Of a stretch of 64,000 nt of DNA, positions 42,632-55,314 are shown in pieces (position 1 is the stretch's first letter; the number at the start of each line of letters is the position of its first letter). Source of the stretch: Meconema thalassinum (Eukaryota; Arthropoda; Insecta; Orthoptera; Tettigoniidae); the NCBI GenBank assembly GCA_946902985.2, contig OX336388.2, forward strand, positions 293,796,526-293,860,525. Direction: 5' to 3'. A program made the position numbers and the translations under genes. A model generated the notes under the pieces. It ran no database searches. It saw only the letters and a program-made list of their open reading frames with translations, and was not told where the DNA came from.

Positions 42632-43112
42632 TGAGCGTTCAAGATAACGTCAACGGTTTGGTCTAGCCGTAGATGCTCATTGCGTTTTCCCTTTACGTAC
42701 CGGTACTTACTGTAAGTTCGACCCTACTGAAGTGTACTAAAGTGTCACTAGAAAATCATTGCGTGTATATTGTTGAGTCACTTATTAATGTCTTAGGTAC
42801 TTCAACATCTGCAGTAAATGAAACAATGCCATCGGTCGACTGAACGATCATCACATAAACGAGCCATTCCATAATAAGCGCATTATGACATGTTTACATA
42901 CGTTTGCAGAACATTAACGCGAACTGGACCATACAGACATACTGAAGACAGAACTACAGATGAGTGATAGTTTATCCCAACATTCATCAAACGAAGCTCA
43001 TATTATATCCCCGCAACGAATGTAAACAAACAATGTGTCGGGCTTCGACATACGCCATTTTCACACTTTCGATACCTGCATTAAGGGCTGAGTACACTCT
43101 CGTGGAGTCCCT
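42632..43112 (+). repeat. Dispersed about 490-bp repeat, copy 2 (opposite orientation to copy 1)
   Basis: Reverse-complement match to 8560-9055, beginning at 'tgag.gttcaagat' in both. Downstream, 'gggtcagttcgtcg' (43119-43133), AATAAA (43179) and a later 'catggcttcg' look retroviral-LTR-like, but this could be chance. Confidence 0.75.
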
Positions 43113-43304
43113 TGCACGGGTCAGTTCGTCGTATCTGGTGACGCGTATAGAACTCGTGTGTGGGAGTATTTATTCAAATAAACGTGTGTTATTCATATAA
43201 TTGTGTGTATCTTTAGTTTCCTGGTAAGTAATCCAGTCTGATCTTTTCCTATCATGGCTTCGTAAAGTGGAGGAGGTGAACACACCCGACCCCATGACAT
43301 AACC

Positions 43305-43475
43305 ATGGCTGAAATTATTACAGAAACAGTTGAACTGCATGCTCCTTTGCTAATTTCGACTTCAACTACTACAGGTACTTGTTTTCTTGATGACATTCCA
43401 ATCTGTGCCTCTGTACCTTCTGAGCAGGTACCTGTGGTCGACCCGCCTCCTATATTGTACCCCGCTTTCTCATAG
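43305..43475 (+). CDS. Short ORF of 56 codons, unrecognised
   Basis: An ATG in a good context (aaccATGgc) opens a frame with MAEIITETVELHAPLLI and a Thr/Pro-rich rest. Two PPT-like or splice-like sites surround it. It might be the start of a gag gene downstream of an LTR-like segment, or chance. No motif. Confidence 0.25.
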   Translation: MAEIITETVELHAPLLISTSTTTGTCFLDDIPICASVPSEQVPVVDPPPILYPAFS

Positions 43476-43619
43476 TGACCCATTCTATGTTACTGTCGAA
43501 GCGAAATACGCCGCTAATATCGGGAACTTATATCCAATGGCTCTTGGCCGTATGTTTTAAGAACGTGGAATAAAAGGGTTTCATGCTATACAAACGAAAG
43601 GACGCAATCGGATTCAATC

Positions 43620-44170
43620 CACATTTATTTATTTATTTATTTATTTATTATCTCATAAGGGGCACCTGAGCCGAGGCTCGTGATAGTGCAGTACATCAAG
43701 GTAACAATGGTATTTTAGTAATTACATGCAATTGTAAGTTACATTGTTGAATGCATTAAGAATTTAAACAGTTCTTTCCTGAAAGTTCTCAGTGAGGAGA
43801 TATTTTTCAGGCCATCAGGCAGTCTATTATATATAAATGATAAGTAATGCCATAGTGAATTATTTCCAAACCTGCTGGTATTTATTACATTTTAGTGGTT
43901 ATTGCTTGCATTTCTGGTGATGTGTGCGTGAGTATCTGAATTGGTTGTGAGTATGATATTTGAATTGGTTATTTTATGTTTAATTTTATATATCATTATT
44001 ACTGAGGCTCTTTGACGGAGACAATTTAGTGATAGGACATTACATTGTTGGTATAATTGAATTGTAGGTGTTAACATGGGAAGATTGAAAAGTATTTTCA
44101 AAGCCCTTTTATGTAATATATTAATTTTATTGAATAATCTTTTGCTGCAACAAGCCCAAATGTGAATCAT
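43620..44170 (-). pseudogene. LINE 3' end: ORF2 C-terminus, 3' UTR and ATTT tail
   Basis: The minus-strand frame (44170-43892) has KINILHKRALKILFNLPMLT, YQQCNVLSLNCLR and HITRNASNNH, the post-RT blocks shared by Jockey/CR1-like LINEs. The 3' UTR follows and ends in a (TAAA)n-type tail, seen as (ATTT)n at 43622-43650 on the plus strand. 5'-truncated insertion. Confidence 0.85.
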
Positions 44171-44620
44171 GTATGCAATGTGACTTTAAGTGCGTGATAT
44201 ATAGACTTCGATAGTGCTCGAGAAACTTTGTACATAACGAATAGAATAAAAAGTGTGATCTCTTCTCCCTCAATAGCATGTAATGAATACGGATCGGGTT
44301 GGCACTCGCCGCTACGCAGCGCTACAGTCGACTTGAGATTATTTATTTCCACATATGTTTATGTGCGATATATTAAGTATTTAATCGGTCGGAGTGTTTT
44401 GGTGGTGTTCTGTGCAAACGTTTATTGATATACAAGTGCTTACACTATTACTTAATAGTATTAATACCTGAAATGCTATTGTAGGAAGCATTAATTGAAA
44501 TGGAATTTAATTTCTTGTCGTGTGTTGACGTTATCTTCGTGTATTAATTTTATTGTTATTTAATGTAAGTAAACAGCAGTTTAGCCCTTACATTTTCATG
44601 AGTGCTTAATGTGAGTAGTG
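44171..44620. other. Unassigned sequence upstream of the THAP relic
   Basis: AT-rich. It could hold a promoter or 5' exon, but nothing definite is visible. Confidence 0.3.
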
Positions 44621-44623
44621 AAG

Positions 44624-44940
44624 ATGCCTTGCTGTTTTGTACCAGGATGTAGGTCTAGCTATGGGGACTGTAAAGAGGTCAGACGGTTTTTCAAACCTCC
44701 TAAAGAAAGGAACGTTTTATCAAGTGTAAAGGGGCCATACCAGGGAAGGATAGGGAACTTACTGAAAAGTCCTACATCTGTGATGCTCACGTTTCAGAAT
44801 ATTTAATTGTTAAATTTGGCAAATTTGTGATAGAAGGGAAGGAAGTAGTATTTCTCCCAAGAACCAACTGGCGATCGAAAGACTATTCTGTTCCACATAT
44901 ATTTCCTAATTTGCCTAAGTATTTGTCCAGTATGGTGTAA
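44624..44940 (+). pseudogene. THAP-domain relic, frameshifted
   Basis: ATG at 44624 starts MPCCFVPGCRSSYGDCKEV, the N-terminus of a THAP zinc finger (C-x4-C). After a one-base shift near 44710 the second frame gives KGAIPGKDRELTEKSYICDA and HFSEY, supplying the C-x2-H pair and the usual AVPxxx-like region, then VIEGKEVVFLPRTNW and a stop at 44938. The conserved Trp before AIP is Cys here. THAP fingers bind DNA and occur in P-element and Kolobok-type transposases and in host factors. No transposase core follows. Confidence 0.75.
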
Positions 44941-46713
44941 ATATAAATGCTCTTGATGCCATTAAAGACTACTTCTGTGAAGAAAGGGATGAGAATAAAA
45001 AGACAATGAGTTTAAAAACATATATCTACCGTAATGCTGAAGGAGGCGTGATCAGTTTTAGGCAATAGCCTACTCTAAGAAGGGGTCATGACTGTGCCTT
45101 CTATGTCTGTTAATTGCTAAGTTCTTCTGAAACGATGGTAGTTTACTGATTTTGGTGTTTGTGTAGTGAAATTTATGGTTATTATTGAATTTTATAGTAA
45201 TCTACGGTCAAGTTGAAAGTTGCGTTCGTACGGCTTCTTTTTTCTTTTTGCTGTGTTGCAAGTCTGTTAAGAGAATGTAAAATGTGTAACAATGTGAAGA
45301 AATCCTTTCTGATAGCGAGGTTAATTTTTCCGTTTTTTTATTTATTTACCGATAGCTGGCAAAACTAATCGCATTTTGAACTTGCTCTCTGTCTTCGCTT
45401 ATTGTCGAAACTGGACTATTACAGGAGACGACTTATTAAATTATAAGTGGAGATGTCGAACTTATTAGCGCCTATGAGGATATCTTGCGGTGTTTTAACA
45501 TGTAAAACAGGTCGCAAGGTTTTAAAAGTCTCGTAAGCGCCCATGCTAACTTACATCACAGATCGGAGCCAGCGCTGCGCTGCGGCGGACCAGGCGTACT
45601 AGGCCAGTGATATCACTTCTTATTCTAATCGTTATGCATTGTATTGTACAGCCCGGGGGCAGTACCCCCTAAGACCCACCCCTCCATCTTTCATCAAAAC
45701 CACCCTCATAGGCATGCCATAAGCCTCATGTACTTCTTCAAACACAAGCAGGCCCGGCATACTGCTGACAAGCCACGCTTACATAATACAAACATAAACA
45801 CAGTAACTGGAGCGGCAGCAACGAGGAAACGCTGACCAGGCAGTGGGGGAAGGCCTTAAAGGCTAGGCCCAGAAGAGCCCCATTATCTGTTCTTGGCCAG
45901 CGGCCCTGCCCCGACGAGGTCCGTTCCAGCTCTTCACCAGGTGAGATCTAGCCGTGTGCTCAGATTCCTTATCTTTGTAAACACCTACCCTAAACATTTG
46001 TGCACTTTACAACTTGTACTTCATTTTATAACTCCCCAAAAATGGACATCACATCACAGCTACTGGCCAATAAACACTTGGTCAGTAAACACACACGTTT
46101 ATTACTAATCACACTCCATTTTACATCCTTATACCCAACCTGACCTTAGTCATAATTGCCCCTGACCGTGGAGACCAGGGACTGCACCGTCAGGAATTCT
46201 ATTGTACTCGAGCAAGCGGCCCGACTGCAGAGTGTCAAGTCACCGACTCTGCACGCTCGCTGAATTGCTCACTCTACTTAATTGACAGGCTAGATTAGCA
46301 GCCCCACACTTAGACATTCATCCCCGAGCAGGTAAACGCATCTTGTAGGGACGCCCCCAATAGATTAAGTACTCAAACCAACACACTACACTGGTAGTCT
46401 TCCCCAATCACGGGAAACTACCCTCATTCGGAAACAGCCCTTAAAATTAACACATCTACACTACTCTGTTTATCCCACCCCCAACATAGGGATAAAACAT
46501 ATATGGTGGAGGTGCGGCTACCACGCAAAATAAGGGTAAGGGACTCAAACAACGAGCCCTCGTGGTAGAGCGATCCATACCGAAAGCAGCCAAGCAAAAT
46601 TTATTTTTTTCTGGGAGAAAGCATTATTTTTTTCCCTTCACTCTGGGAACACAAGGGAAATTTTAGTCAACCCCCCCCCCCCCTGGGAAGAATCAGCAGT
46701 TTTAATACATTAG
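44941..46713. other. Unassigned sequence left of duplication copy 2
   Basis: No recognised ORF. It includes a run of 15 C near 46668-46683. 'atggtggaggtgcggc' at about 46504 resembles a tRNA primer-binding site as found after a 5' LTR, which would make the ORF at 46885 a gag. No LTR pair is visible. Part of this stretch probably belongs to the duplicated element whose left end is outside the window in copy 1. Confidence 0.35.
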
Positions 46714-46884
46714 AAGCCACACACATTTCTTTTTATACACACACTTAGTTCAGGATGGCCCCCTACACCGTTTAGCTGTGCTAGGAACATTGGGGAATAC
46801 CAGGAATTAATTGCCTGGCATAAGGTCTTTGAGACAAGGCAGGACTACCTCAGAAGGTATCAGCAGCTCCTGCACGCCCAGTAT

Positions 46885-47706
46885 ATGAGAATTATAAGGG
46901 CACTTGTCCGGCCACTCCGCAGCGCCAAGAATCGAAAGATTAGGGCGAAAATCCCCACCCTCCGTACACAACTCAACAAAGCACACTGGAAACTACACTG
47001 CCGAAACGAGGTCATGTTCCAGCAATGGGAGGCACTCATCCAAGAATATAAACGGATAGGAACTAGCGGTACCAAAGTTTCCGAACAGGCCATATGCCTC
47101 AATAGGCAGTACGCCCAAATTTGGGAAGAATATCGGAAACTCCAAGCCAACAAGGCCATCTTTGAGTTCACGGCAGGGCCACCAGCGAAGCCAAGAGAGG
47201 ACATAGGCGTAGATACGCTAATTCAGCAATTCGCGAGGATGTCCCTCTCGACACGTACCGCCACACAAGGGAAGGAGTCTACCGTGACCATAGGCCAGAA
47301 ATCGGTCAGACTACCCTCCAATACATTGCAAGGGCGCTCACAGACAATTACTCGACCCCTACCGCCAGTTCAGAGGGCGATTTCGCCAGAATGGAGGCGG
47401 ACACCAACATGTGCACCCCCAGTGCAGAGATATACAGGGGGATTGTTTACAGTTCACCAGGGTGTAACACACACGCCTGCAGGCATTATCCTGCCTCCAA
47501 AACAAAGTACACGGGGTATAAGGGAAATTTTACCGCCCACCCCACGAGGCCAGGCAGACAGGAGGGCATACACGCGCACATACACTAATAGGGTAGCGCG
47601 GAGCCAACACAGCCCTTCAGGCGCCAGCACACCTACGCCTAGTAACAGGCACTACGGTGAACGTAGGCTTAGGCTTGCTTTACTTCAAAACACTCCTGAA
47701 AAATAG
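46885..47706 (+). CDS. Unrecognised 273-residue basic protein (copy 2)
   Basis: Same protein as at 62-883. Here the frame can be followed upstream: it is open from 46714 (after a stop at 46711) with no ATG before 46885, adding up to 57 codons such as YQELIAWHKVFETRQDYLRR, which are also charged and helical. Either translation starts at 46885, or an upstream exon or non-ATG start supplies the extension. The next 4 kb have no long ORF. Confidence 0.5.
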   Translation: MRIIRALVRPLRSAKNRKIRAKIPTLRTQLNKAHWKLHCRNEVMFQQWEALIQEYKRIGTSGTKVSEQAICLNRQYAQIWEEYRKLQANKAIFEFTAGPPAKPREDIGVDTLIQQFARMSLSTRTATQGKESTVTIGQKSVRLPSNTLQGRSQTITRPLPPVQRAISPEWRRTPTCAPPVQRYTGGLFTVHQGVTHTPAGIILPPKQSTRGIREILPPTPRGQADRRAYTRTYTNRVARSQHSPSGASTPTPSNRHYGERRLRLALLQNTPEK

Positions 47707-50700
47707 TAAAGAAGCACCTCAATGGGAACCTGAGGCCTATGCCTTCATAACAGGGCGCAGTAATTCCCCCCGACGGGCGAGGGCGCTCGCACGATAGTGA
47801 AATTCACTGACCGCACAAGCCCATGGATAAATGTTCCCAGGACAAAACACACAGAATTTTCCACATAAAATGCTGAAACATTCCCAAAACCCTCACGGGG
47901 GCGCGTACACTACAATTAACACAAAAGACAGATTCTACCCCTGTAGAGGTTAGACACACAAACGGGATGCATTCACACAAACACGACCCTCCAGGGGCAA
48001 GCAAATTGCGCGGTCTGGGAATACAACATCACAGACTTACACTTCCATACAGCATTATAACACTTGAGATATACTGGCAGGCAATAGTTAAATTACAGAG
48101 GGTAAACGCACAAAAACACATGCCCATTGCCTATACGCCCAAAACTGTACAGTTTGCATGTGTATGTATATATTTGATCCATATGTGTATGTTATTTCTT
48201 ACACTGCCCATAGCAGGAATTTTTCTTGTCCCCTATGACAGCGCTCAAACTAAGCGTAAATACCGTAAGATAACACTCACAGTTCAGGGGAAAATACTGT
48301 AATATATTTTTTAGGTCACACAGTAAACACAGTTCCCATAAAAAGGGTCAATAAGACTGAAAAAACTGTCACAGAGACACAGGCCCAAAATGCAACAGGA
48401 ATGATCATCCTGAACAAAGACGGTTTCAAACCCGCGACCTTTTGAATACCAGGAACGCAAGGTCAAGTAGGCATCCAATTGGAGGACACAGCAATAAGGG
48501 ACAGTCACGCTAACAGAGTTTAATATGCACAAAATAACAAAACTGCCACCGACATCTAGTGACCAGACACGCGACTAGAAGCCCGGAGGTACACGTACAT
48601 AAATACATGAGATACTCAGAGAGACATATCACGAACAGGAATATATGTGCATCAGACCTACAGTACAAAAATTGGGGACACGATATATATGAAGAGAGGT
48701 AGGGTTTTTTACATGACGAGGAACCAAAGGCTCACAATGTTGCAGACAATAGAAAAGCGTGTCAGCAAACCCACGCACACTTGCTCAACACATGCGATAA
48801 ACAGACGGCTAGGCTAGCAACAGGTACTTGACACAACATTGAAACTCGACACTATCGCCAGTCAGCGGTCAGCGATAAGACGTAAATGGACATGCTGCAT
48901 TCGCAAGTACCAGACAGGCTAGGAACACTCTCACTCTGGCAGTAATATACACAATCATTCACGCCATTTTCAAAGCCGGATAACTCCCGAAATTAAAGTA
49001 CGAGGGACGTTCCGAATTACACAAAACACTCACACTAATGTACATTTTGGCACGCGTATTTCAAACATACAATACACGCCACGGTGCATAAAATACAGAA
49101 ATAGTGGTCCCGAGGCATTAGCCCAAGGCATATGCGGACGCACAGAACAGATACCATACCTTTGTGGGTTGCGTCAATCCCGCATGCCTGTACCAAACAT
49201 ATTACATACATAATAGACAGTCTACAGCCTCCAGCAGCTTAGGCTACAGAAATGTATAAGGTGTGCATCAGGGCCTAACACATTCAACACACAAAAACAC
49301 GATACAAACGTGCCAAAAGGAAGCTATCCAACGGCATTTTGGCGCGACAATACAACTAGAGGCCACACTAGGGACGTACAAAATCCCAACAGACAACGCA
49401 GACATAAAACACGGAGCGTTACACGGGATCACGGGTCCGAATACCCAATAAAACCGGACGACGTGAAAAGCAAAACTGTCGATCGACGGAAGATCAGTTA
49501 GATCCAACACACAGGTCTTTCAACCTGGAAAGTCAGAAAACTCAGCCAACGCGACTAGACACCGGATAGACACATTTACAGGGGAAAATCCACTCCCAAC
49601 TGGACAAAAACTGGCCAAAACTAAGGCAATTCGCAAGTACATTAAAATTAAACCAGGATTATGGACACGGGGACAGACAATCACACGGGCGGCATCGCAC
49701 AGACAGCATGAATACACAATCCCATAAAAAGCCATAGGATCCCATATAGACACTGTGCCCCATAGAGTATAGCTAAGAGTGAAAATAGGCATAAGAAGGT
49801 TTATATTATATGTATCTGACTGGCATATTATTACTGTGTACACGCTTTAAACATACACTAGGGACGGCGTATGAATTGCACTAATGCCACACACAAGCAC
49901 AAAAACGATTGAGCCACACAATCATGAACACAGGAATGTTCTTTTACATACGGGGAATACATGTATAAGCACATAAACTACACAAGACTGGCACAGATAG
50001 CATCACCACAATGGTAGGGCAAAAACATAAGGCGCGGTCATCATGAAGAAAAGTAGGGCCTCGTGAAAACATATTTTGGAAACACTCATACCATTCGTGA
50101 CAGGGTCGCCGCATAAATACTGTACACTTCAATTGTTAACTGGCGGACAGGACATACGGTCCCGGCAGCGCGTTATCACATGAGATAATACAACACTTTT
50201 GCATGCTCAGCGCGAGTACGTGACACACTCGTCGGCTGAAGGCACTCACAGACAGCCCGGTATCACAATCGACAGAATATCATTCACTAGAGGATTCAAA
50301 ACTACACTACGCCCACAAATTAAATCCAGGGTCAACCAAAATTCGTACAGACAACATACATGGGACATACATACAGGGACGTAGGCCTGTTCTAAGGTAA
50401 TCGCTATAATAGCCTACTTAGGGCATTAGCGACCCCGGGACTGCCAATAGGGGACGTACCGGGAACGCCAGGCCTCTACGGAGACCACAAAATACTTTTT
50501 TTGGACCATAGCGCCCGAAATCTGAATACGGGGGACGCCACGGGCACAGACAAACGCTCACACAAAGTAGGTAACACCACATCTCTACGGCCAAAAATCA
50601 TGGCAATGTAGATTACCCCGGACATAAAATAGTAGAGCTAGACACAATGGGGAAGGAATCACGGAAACAAATTCCCAAACAAGCTTGTGAGCGAAGAAAG

Positions 50701-51934
50701 ATGATGGCCTTTCTAGAATGCAAACACATGTCAACATACGGACAGTGGCGGAAGTCACGTTTTGTTAGCCTTCCTACATATCATTGAAGACTTACCGTAC
50801 ACAAGGACACCAAACAAATACACAAAAAAACACTGCGCTGCAATTAAGCGAATTCCAGCGCGTTGCCACACACTGTTGCCGGAAGGAATTCTTGTAGCAC
50901 CAAGACGTAACAGTGACATACAGACATGATGACACTGACATAAAAACAATAACAATGACGATATACAGTGCCAGGGATGTTGATACAGGAAGTGAGAGCG
51001 GCATTACTATAGGCTCCGCATCCAATATTACACAAATATTGTGGGCCGGATTGATCTCGGTAGACAGACTACTACACGCCTATCACTAGCGAGACTAGGA
51101 ACATGTCTACAAGGGTGATAACACGCAGTACACGGCACCTGACAATTAGCCACGCGACACTAGATAAGCCTTCTCCGATAACACCACATGCGCCGGCAGA
51201 CGTCAGCGGTGGGCGACCACACACACACAAGCACGCCAATTACAGCCACGGCCTCTTCCTTCCCATACGCGCCCAACAATCAGGGGCGGATACAGACAGA
51301 TTCCATGAGGGAATAACCCCCCCCCCCCCCTAATAATTTCTTTTCTTGTTTTTTTTTCTCTCTCTAAAATTAATTACGGGCAGTTATGCTAAGCCGAGTT
51401 ATTCTCACAGTCACATACTACCCTACCCCACGTTATGAACAGGAGACCAGATTAGGCCGTGACGACACAGCGTCACCACACTTAAACATCCTAAGGGCAG
51501 CCCGAGGGCGGTGCCCACAGACACAAACATTTTCACACAACGTAGGTATCACAGACCCACGGGCACGCCACAGACTAGTATTTTAGGAGACAATAGGTGC
51601 TTTATGGCATCTCAACTTAGCCAGCGTACATCCCAAAGAGCGGGTAGAAAACACATAGCGACCAAGAGAGAATGACACACTACAATAGGAGTAGAGGTGG
51701 ATAATGCCATCAGGATGGCCATGGTACCAACTACGGGCTACCATCCCCATACCCTTCTTCCTACATATCCTATTACCTACAACACTATCCAACACAGACA
51801 TACAGATACATAAAACACCTACACTACATTGCAAAGTATACATCGGGGTTGATAGACTTCATGCTTCTCATAAATTAAGGTTTGCTACACCTTGGCCCCA
51901 AACGCCTACACCTGAGTATTAGAGGTGATTCGGA
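47707..51934. other. A/C-rich internal sequence (copy 2)
   Basis: Copy of 884-5105. The C run at 51317-51330 is five bases longer than in copy 1. Confidence 0.6.
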
Positions 51935-51938
51935 AACT

Positions 51939-52233
51939 AATATCAAGCGGCAATGCACATCTCTATGTAGAGATTTAATGCCGGTGAAATATTTCGCACA
52001 GCCGCCATGTTGGATTGGTGAGACGTAACAAATTTTCAAGGTCTTGGTCGGAGTCGCCCGGAATAGTGCTATGAACTTACCGAGTTTCACTGAAATCGCT
52101 CCAGCCGTTTAGAATTTATTACGGGGACACACACACACACCTCTCTCTCTCACACACACACACCTCTCTCTCACACACACACACACGGACAAAAGGTGAT
52201 CTCATAAGCCTATTTTTTCAAAATTGAAAATAG
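51939..52233 (+). repeat. End of hairpin-ended repeat (duplicate of copy a)
   Basis: Copy of 5110-5404, including the CA/CT tract (about 52125-52186) and the terminal hairpin. Confidence 0.7.
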
Positions 52234-52452
52234 GCTAAAAATAATATTGGGCCTAAAACAGATCCCTGTTGCTTGGCAACTACTCTCAGCATTCATGCAA
52301 CTAACAAATTGTTCCCTGTCCTTAAGGTAATCTACAAACCAGTGAAGTGCAGTTCCTCTCACACCAGCTGATTCTAATTTATGAATTAGTAGAGAGTGAA
52401 TAACAGTGTCGAAAGCCTTTTTTAAATCTATAAATAAACCTGAATCAAGCAA
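52210..52452 (-). pseudogene. LINE reverse transcriptase fragment (copy 2)
   Basis: Duplicate of 5381-5623 with FIDLKKAFDTV; same breaks. Confidence 0.85.
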
Positions 52453-52463
52453 TCCTGAATCTA

Positions 52464-52989
52464 GAGCACATTATGCAAGTACATTTTTACGTCACCCAAT
52501 GTTAAATGAAAAGAAACTCCAGGCGTTCAATCCTTCTTCCATTATCTATAGAGTAGGGGTCATTCGGGGAGTTGATCTATCTCTCTCTGAACCAGATATT
52601 TTAACGTATATTGAATGCGAATGCAAAGGAAAACATACAAAGATGGAATACTCGAATTTCACCCGACTGGTACTATTAAAGTAACTTTTGAAACTCAGCA
52701 ACTCCCCCAATATGTGTCCATATTTAATGTAATGTTAGAGGTACAAGTTTTCATTTTTCGTCCAATATTATGCAAACGGTGTCAGCGGTATGAGCACACA
52801 CCCCCTAGTGTGCCCCGCTGTTGTCATTGTGCCCAGGGCCATCAAACGGACGAATGCACACACATTATGGCACATTGTGTCCACTGTGATGAAAATCACT
52901 CTAGTGAGTCCTTACAAAGTACTTTTCGTCAAAGACAAATTGATATAAAAAACAAATGTGTATCACAAATAAGTCATATCAAGAAGTAA
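52464..52989 (+). pseudogene. LINE ORF1 zinc-knuckle fragment (copy 2)
   Basis: Duplicate of 5635-6142. One extra A near 52950 lengthens the final frame by six codons relative to copy 1. Confidence 0.8.
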
Positions 52990-54233
52990 CACAGAAAACC
53001 CCGACCACTACATATCAGTCCCTTACTATTCCCCCAACAATTTCCCATTCTTCCCGCCCCGCTTACCACTTCCTCCGTTTAACGCCCTGGAGAAAAGATC
53101 TGCCCTAAATCTTTCCCATAAGGGAGAACGCATCAGGCGTGAGCCTGATCAAATTGGCTAATGTGGAACAACAAATAGACTGAAGCGGTGTGGTGTAGTG
53201 GCATGAAAGTACATCACCAGAAACCAAAGGTTAGATAATATATAAACAGTATTTATTGAGGCAACAATTTTTTAAATAATAACATCAAAATGCACATTCA
53301 ATGCACACAAACGGGTTACGCAGAATTGGCTAGTTGTGAATTGTAGCAAATTGAAAGGGTCTGGTGACAGAACCCTGATTAATGAAAAACCAATGAAAAG
53401 GCTTGCCTTGATTGGAGAGAAATTGGACTTGAAATATAATATACACAATAATAAAAGAACCATAAAATGATGAAATGTATGATAAGAGTAAAATTTAAAT
53501 GCCTTATAAAATTTGGACTTATCTTCTCAATTTGTAGAGCCAGCTCCTTAAAAGTCCCAGCTATCATAATGTTGTTTGAGAAGTCCTTCACAGTTTCTTC
53601 TGAAGGAGGCGTTCATGGCCTCAAGATACATATGCCGTAAATATAAAAGTTCAACTCTTCTTTACTCTCTTGCAAGGGTTTAACACATGTAGTGTCCAGG
53701 CGGTTACTCAGTATAAGTTGAAATTGGTTGGCAGCTGGGAAGACAGCTGCTGCCTTGAAGTATGAATTACAATACACCATCTAAGGTGTGGCTTGCAGAG
53801 TACTACAGCTGGCAATTATTCCTGCCATCTGGAGCGATGTGTCAGAGTGAAGGTCTCGTGACGTAATTGCGAGGTAGCGTAGCGACTGGTGATAGTGCCA
53901 TGAGGTGTAGCAGCGATGATCAACAGAAGTGAGATCAGAAGTGCGAAGTGATCCGAAATGCGAAGTGATCAGAAGTGATGCAGAACACCAGCAGGCAGCG
54001 TCTTTTATATGGTGGCCATGGAATCACCTCGAACGAAGAGACCGCCTGACCAGACAAAGCCCTGCAATTCGCTGAATGAAGGTCATGCTGACGTCTCTTG
54101 CCACCGTCCATCAGCAAGGCGCTAAGCACATCAGTAGTTGCTCTGTGTGCCGGAAGTAAGGAGTGCTAAGAGAACGGAGCGCTGTAACACTCGAGGTATG
54201 AACTTAGAAAAACTGTATAAAGAAGCTTATATA

Positions 54234-54412
54234 TATATGAAAATGAAAATCCACAGCCAGCTTCCAGTCTCCGACCGGGTCAGGAATGGAATGAATGAAC
54301 CCCCATCTAGCGGCGAGGATATGAACTGTGCTGGCTGCCGAAGCCTGTCGCACTCCTCTGGGGCAATTATTAAATGAATGACTGATGAAATTAAATGATA
54401 GTGGAGAGTACA
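54234..54412 (-). mobile_element. SINE family A, truncated (copy 2)
   Basis: Duplicate of 7404-7582. Confidence 0.85.
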
Positions 54413-54618
54413 CATTATTGAACATGTTTGGTGAAAGTGCGCGCCACCACCAGCTGAACCGTTTACGCGCTCCCGTGATCTGCGCCAGTCACAGCCGTCT
54501 TAGCTTGCCGTGTTTATCGGGATGCACATAGATAATGACCCTTTATATCGATGCTGCTATCACTTATCAGCAAGGCATAATTCCCCTCTCACATCAAGTC
54601 AAGTATTTAGGCCTTATT

Positions 54619-54867
54619 GCTACCTGCGTGGCTCAGCGGTAACGTTCTCGCTTGCTGAGTCCAAGGTTGCCGGTTTGTATCCTGGTGCAGTCAGCTGACA
54701 TTTGAGGGTGCGCAAATAAGCGGGAGTCGTGTCAGTAGATTTACTGGTACGTTAAAGATCCCCTACGGGGCAAAATCCCGACACCCCGGCGCCTCTACAA
54801 GCCAGAGTAGTTAAAAGGGACGTAAAACCAATAACATTATTATTATTATTATTATTATGTATTATTA
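54619..54867 (+). mobile_element. SINE family B (copy 2)
   Basis: Duplicate of 7789-8034 with the taggccttatt target duplication at 54608-54618 and 54868-54878. The ATT tail is one unit longer. Confidence 0.9.
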
Positions 54868-54889
54868 TAGGCCTTATTATAGACAATAA

Positions 54890-55205
54890 TGCGGCTTTGG
54901 TAGCGTAGTTGGTAGCATGCTGAACTGCGGTGCCTAAGATAGCGGGTTCAAACCCGGATTTTTAAGAGCGTTAAAATCCTTCAGTACGCTTTCCTTCGGA
55001 GGGGAAGTAAAGCCGGTGGTCCCATGTCATAGATCTATGGCATGTAAAAGATCTTTCCACAGATTAAACTTGTGTGAAGCTAAATTTCTTGGTTAAATTC
55101 CGATGAAACGCTCTATCAAAGTTCCAACGTTCACCACTAGGTACCAGTGACATCTCGCAGCGAAAGTTGGAACTACTTGAAATTCGACGGAACTTGTAGC
55201 TCACC
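54890..55205 (+). mobile_element. SINE family C, more complete copy
   Basis: tRNA-like head, body and a further block (agcgaaagttggaactactt) that is shared, diverged and reversed, with 26655-26720. It runs through the duplication breakpoint at 55131. Confidence 0.82.
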
Positions 55206-55314
55206 CTATGGGTGTCCGCTTGAAGCAGCTACAGCCTCTGGCGAGCCGAACATGTCCTCGGACACTCCCGGCACTAAAAGCCATACGATAAATAACAAAA
55301 TAAATAGACGATAA

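Larger units (their letters stand above)
46824..55131. repeat. Large duplication, copy 2
   Basis: Near-identical to 1-8298; see that entry. The offset grows from 46823 to 46833 through indels in homopolymers and microsatellites. The right-hand SINE continues past the breakpoint, marking this as the more complete copy. Confidence 0.95.
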
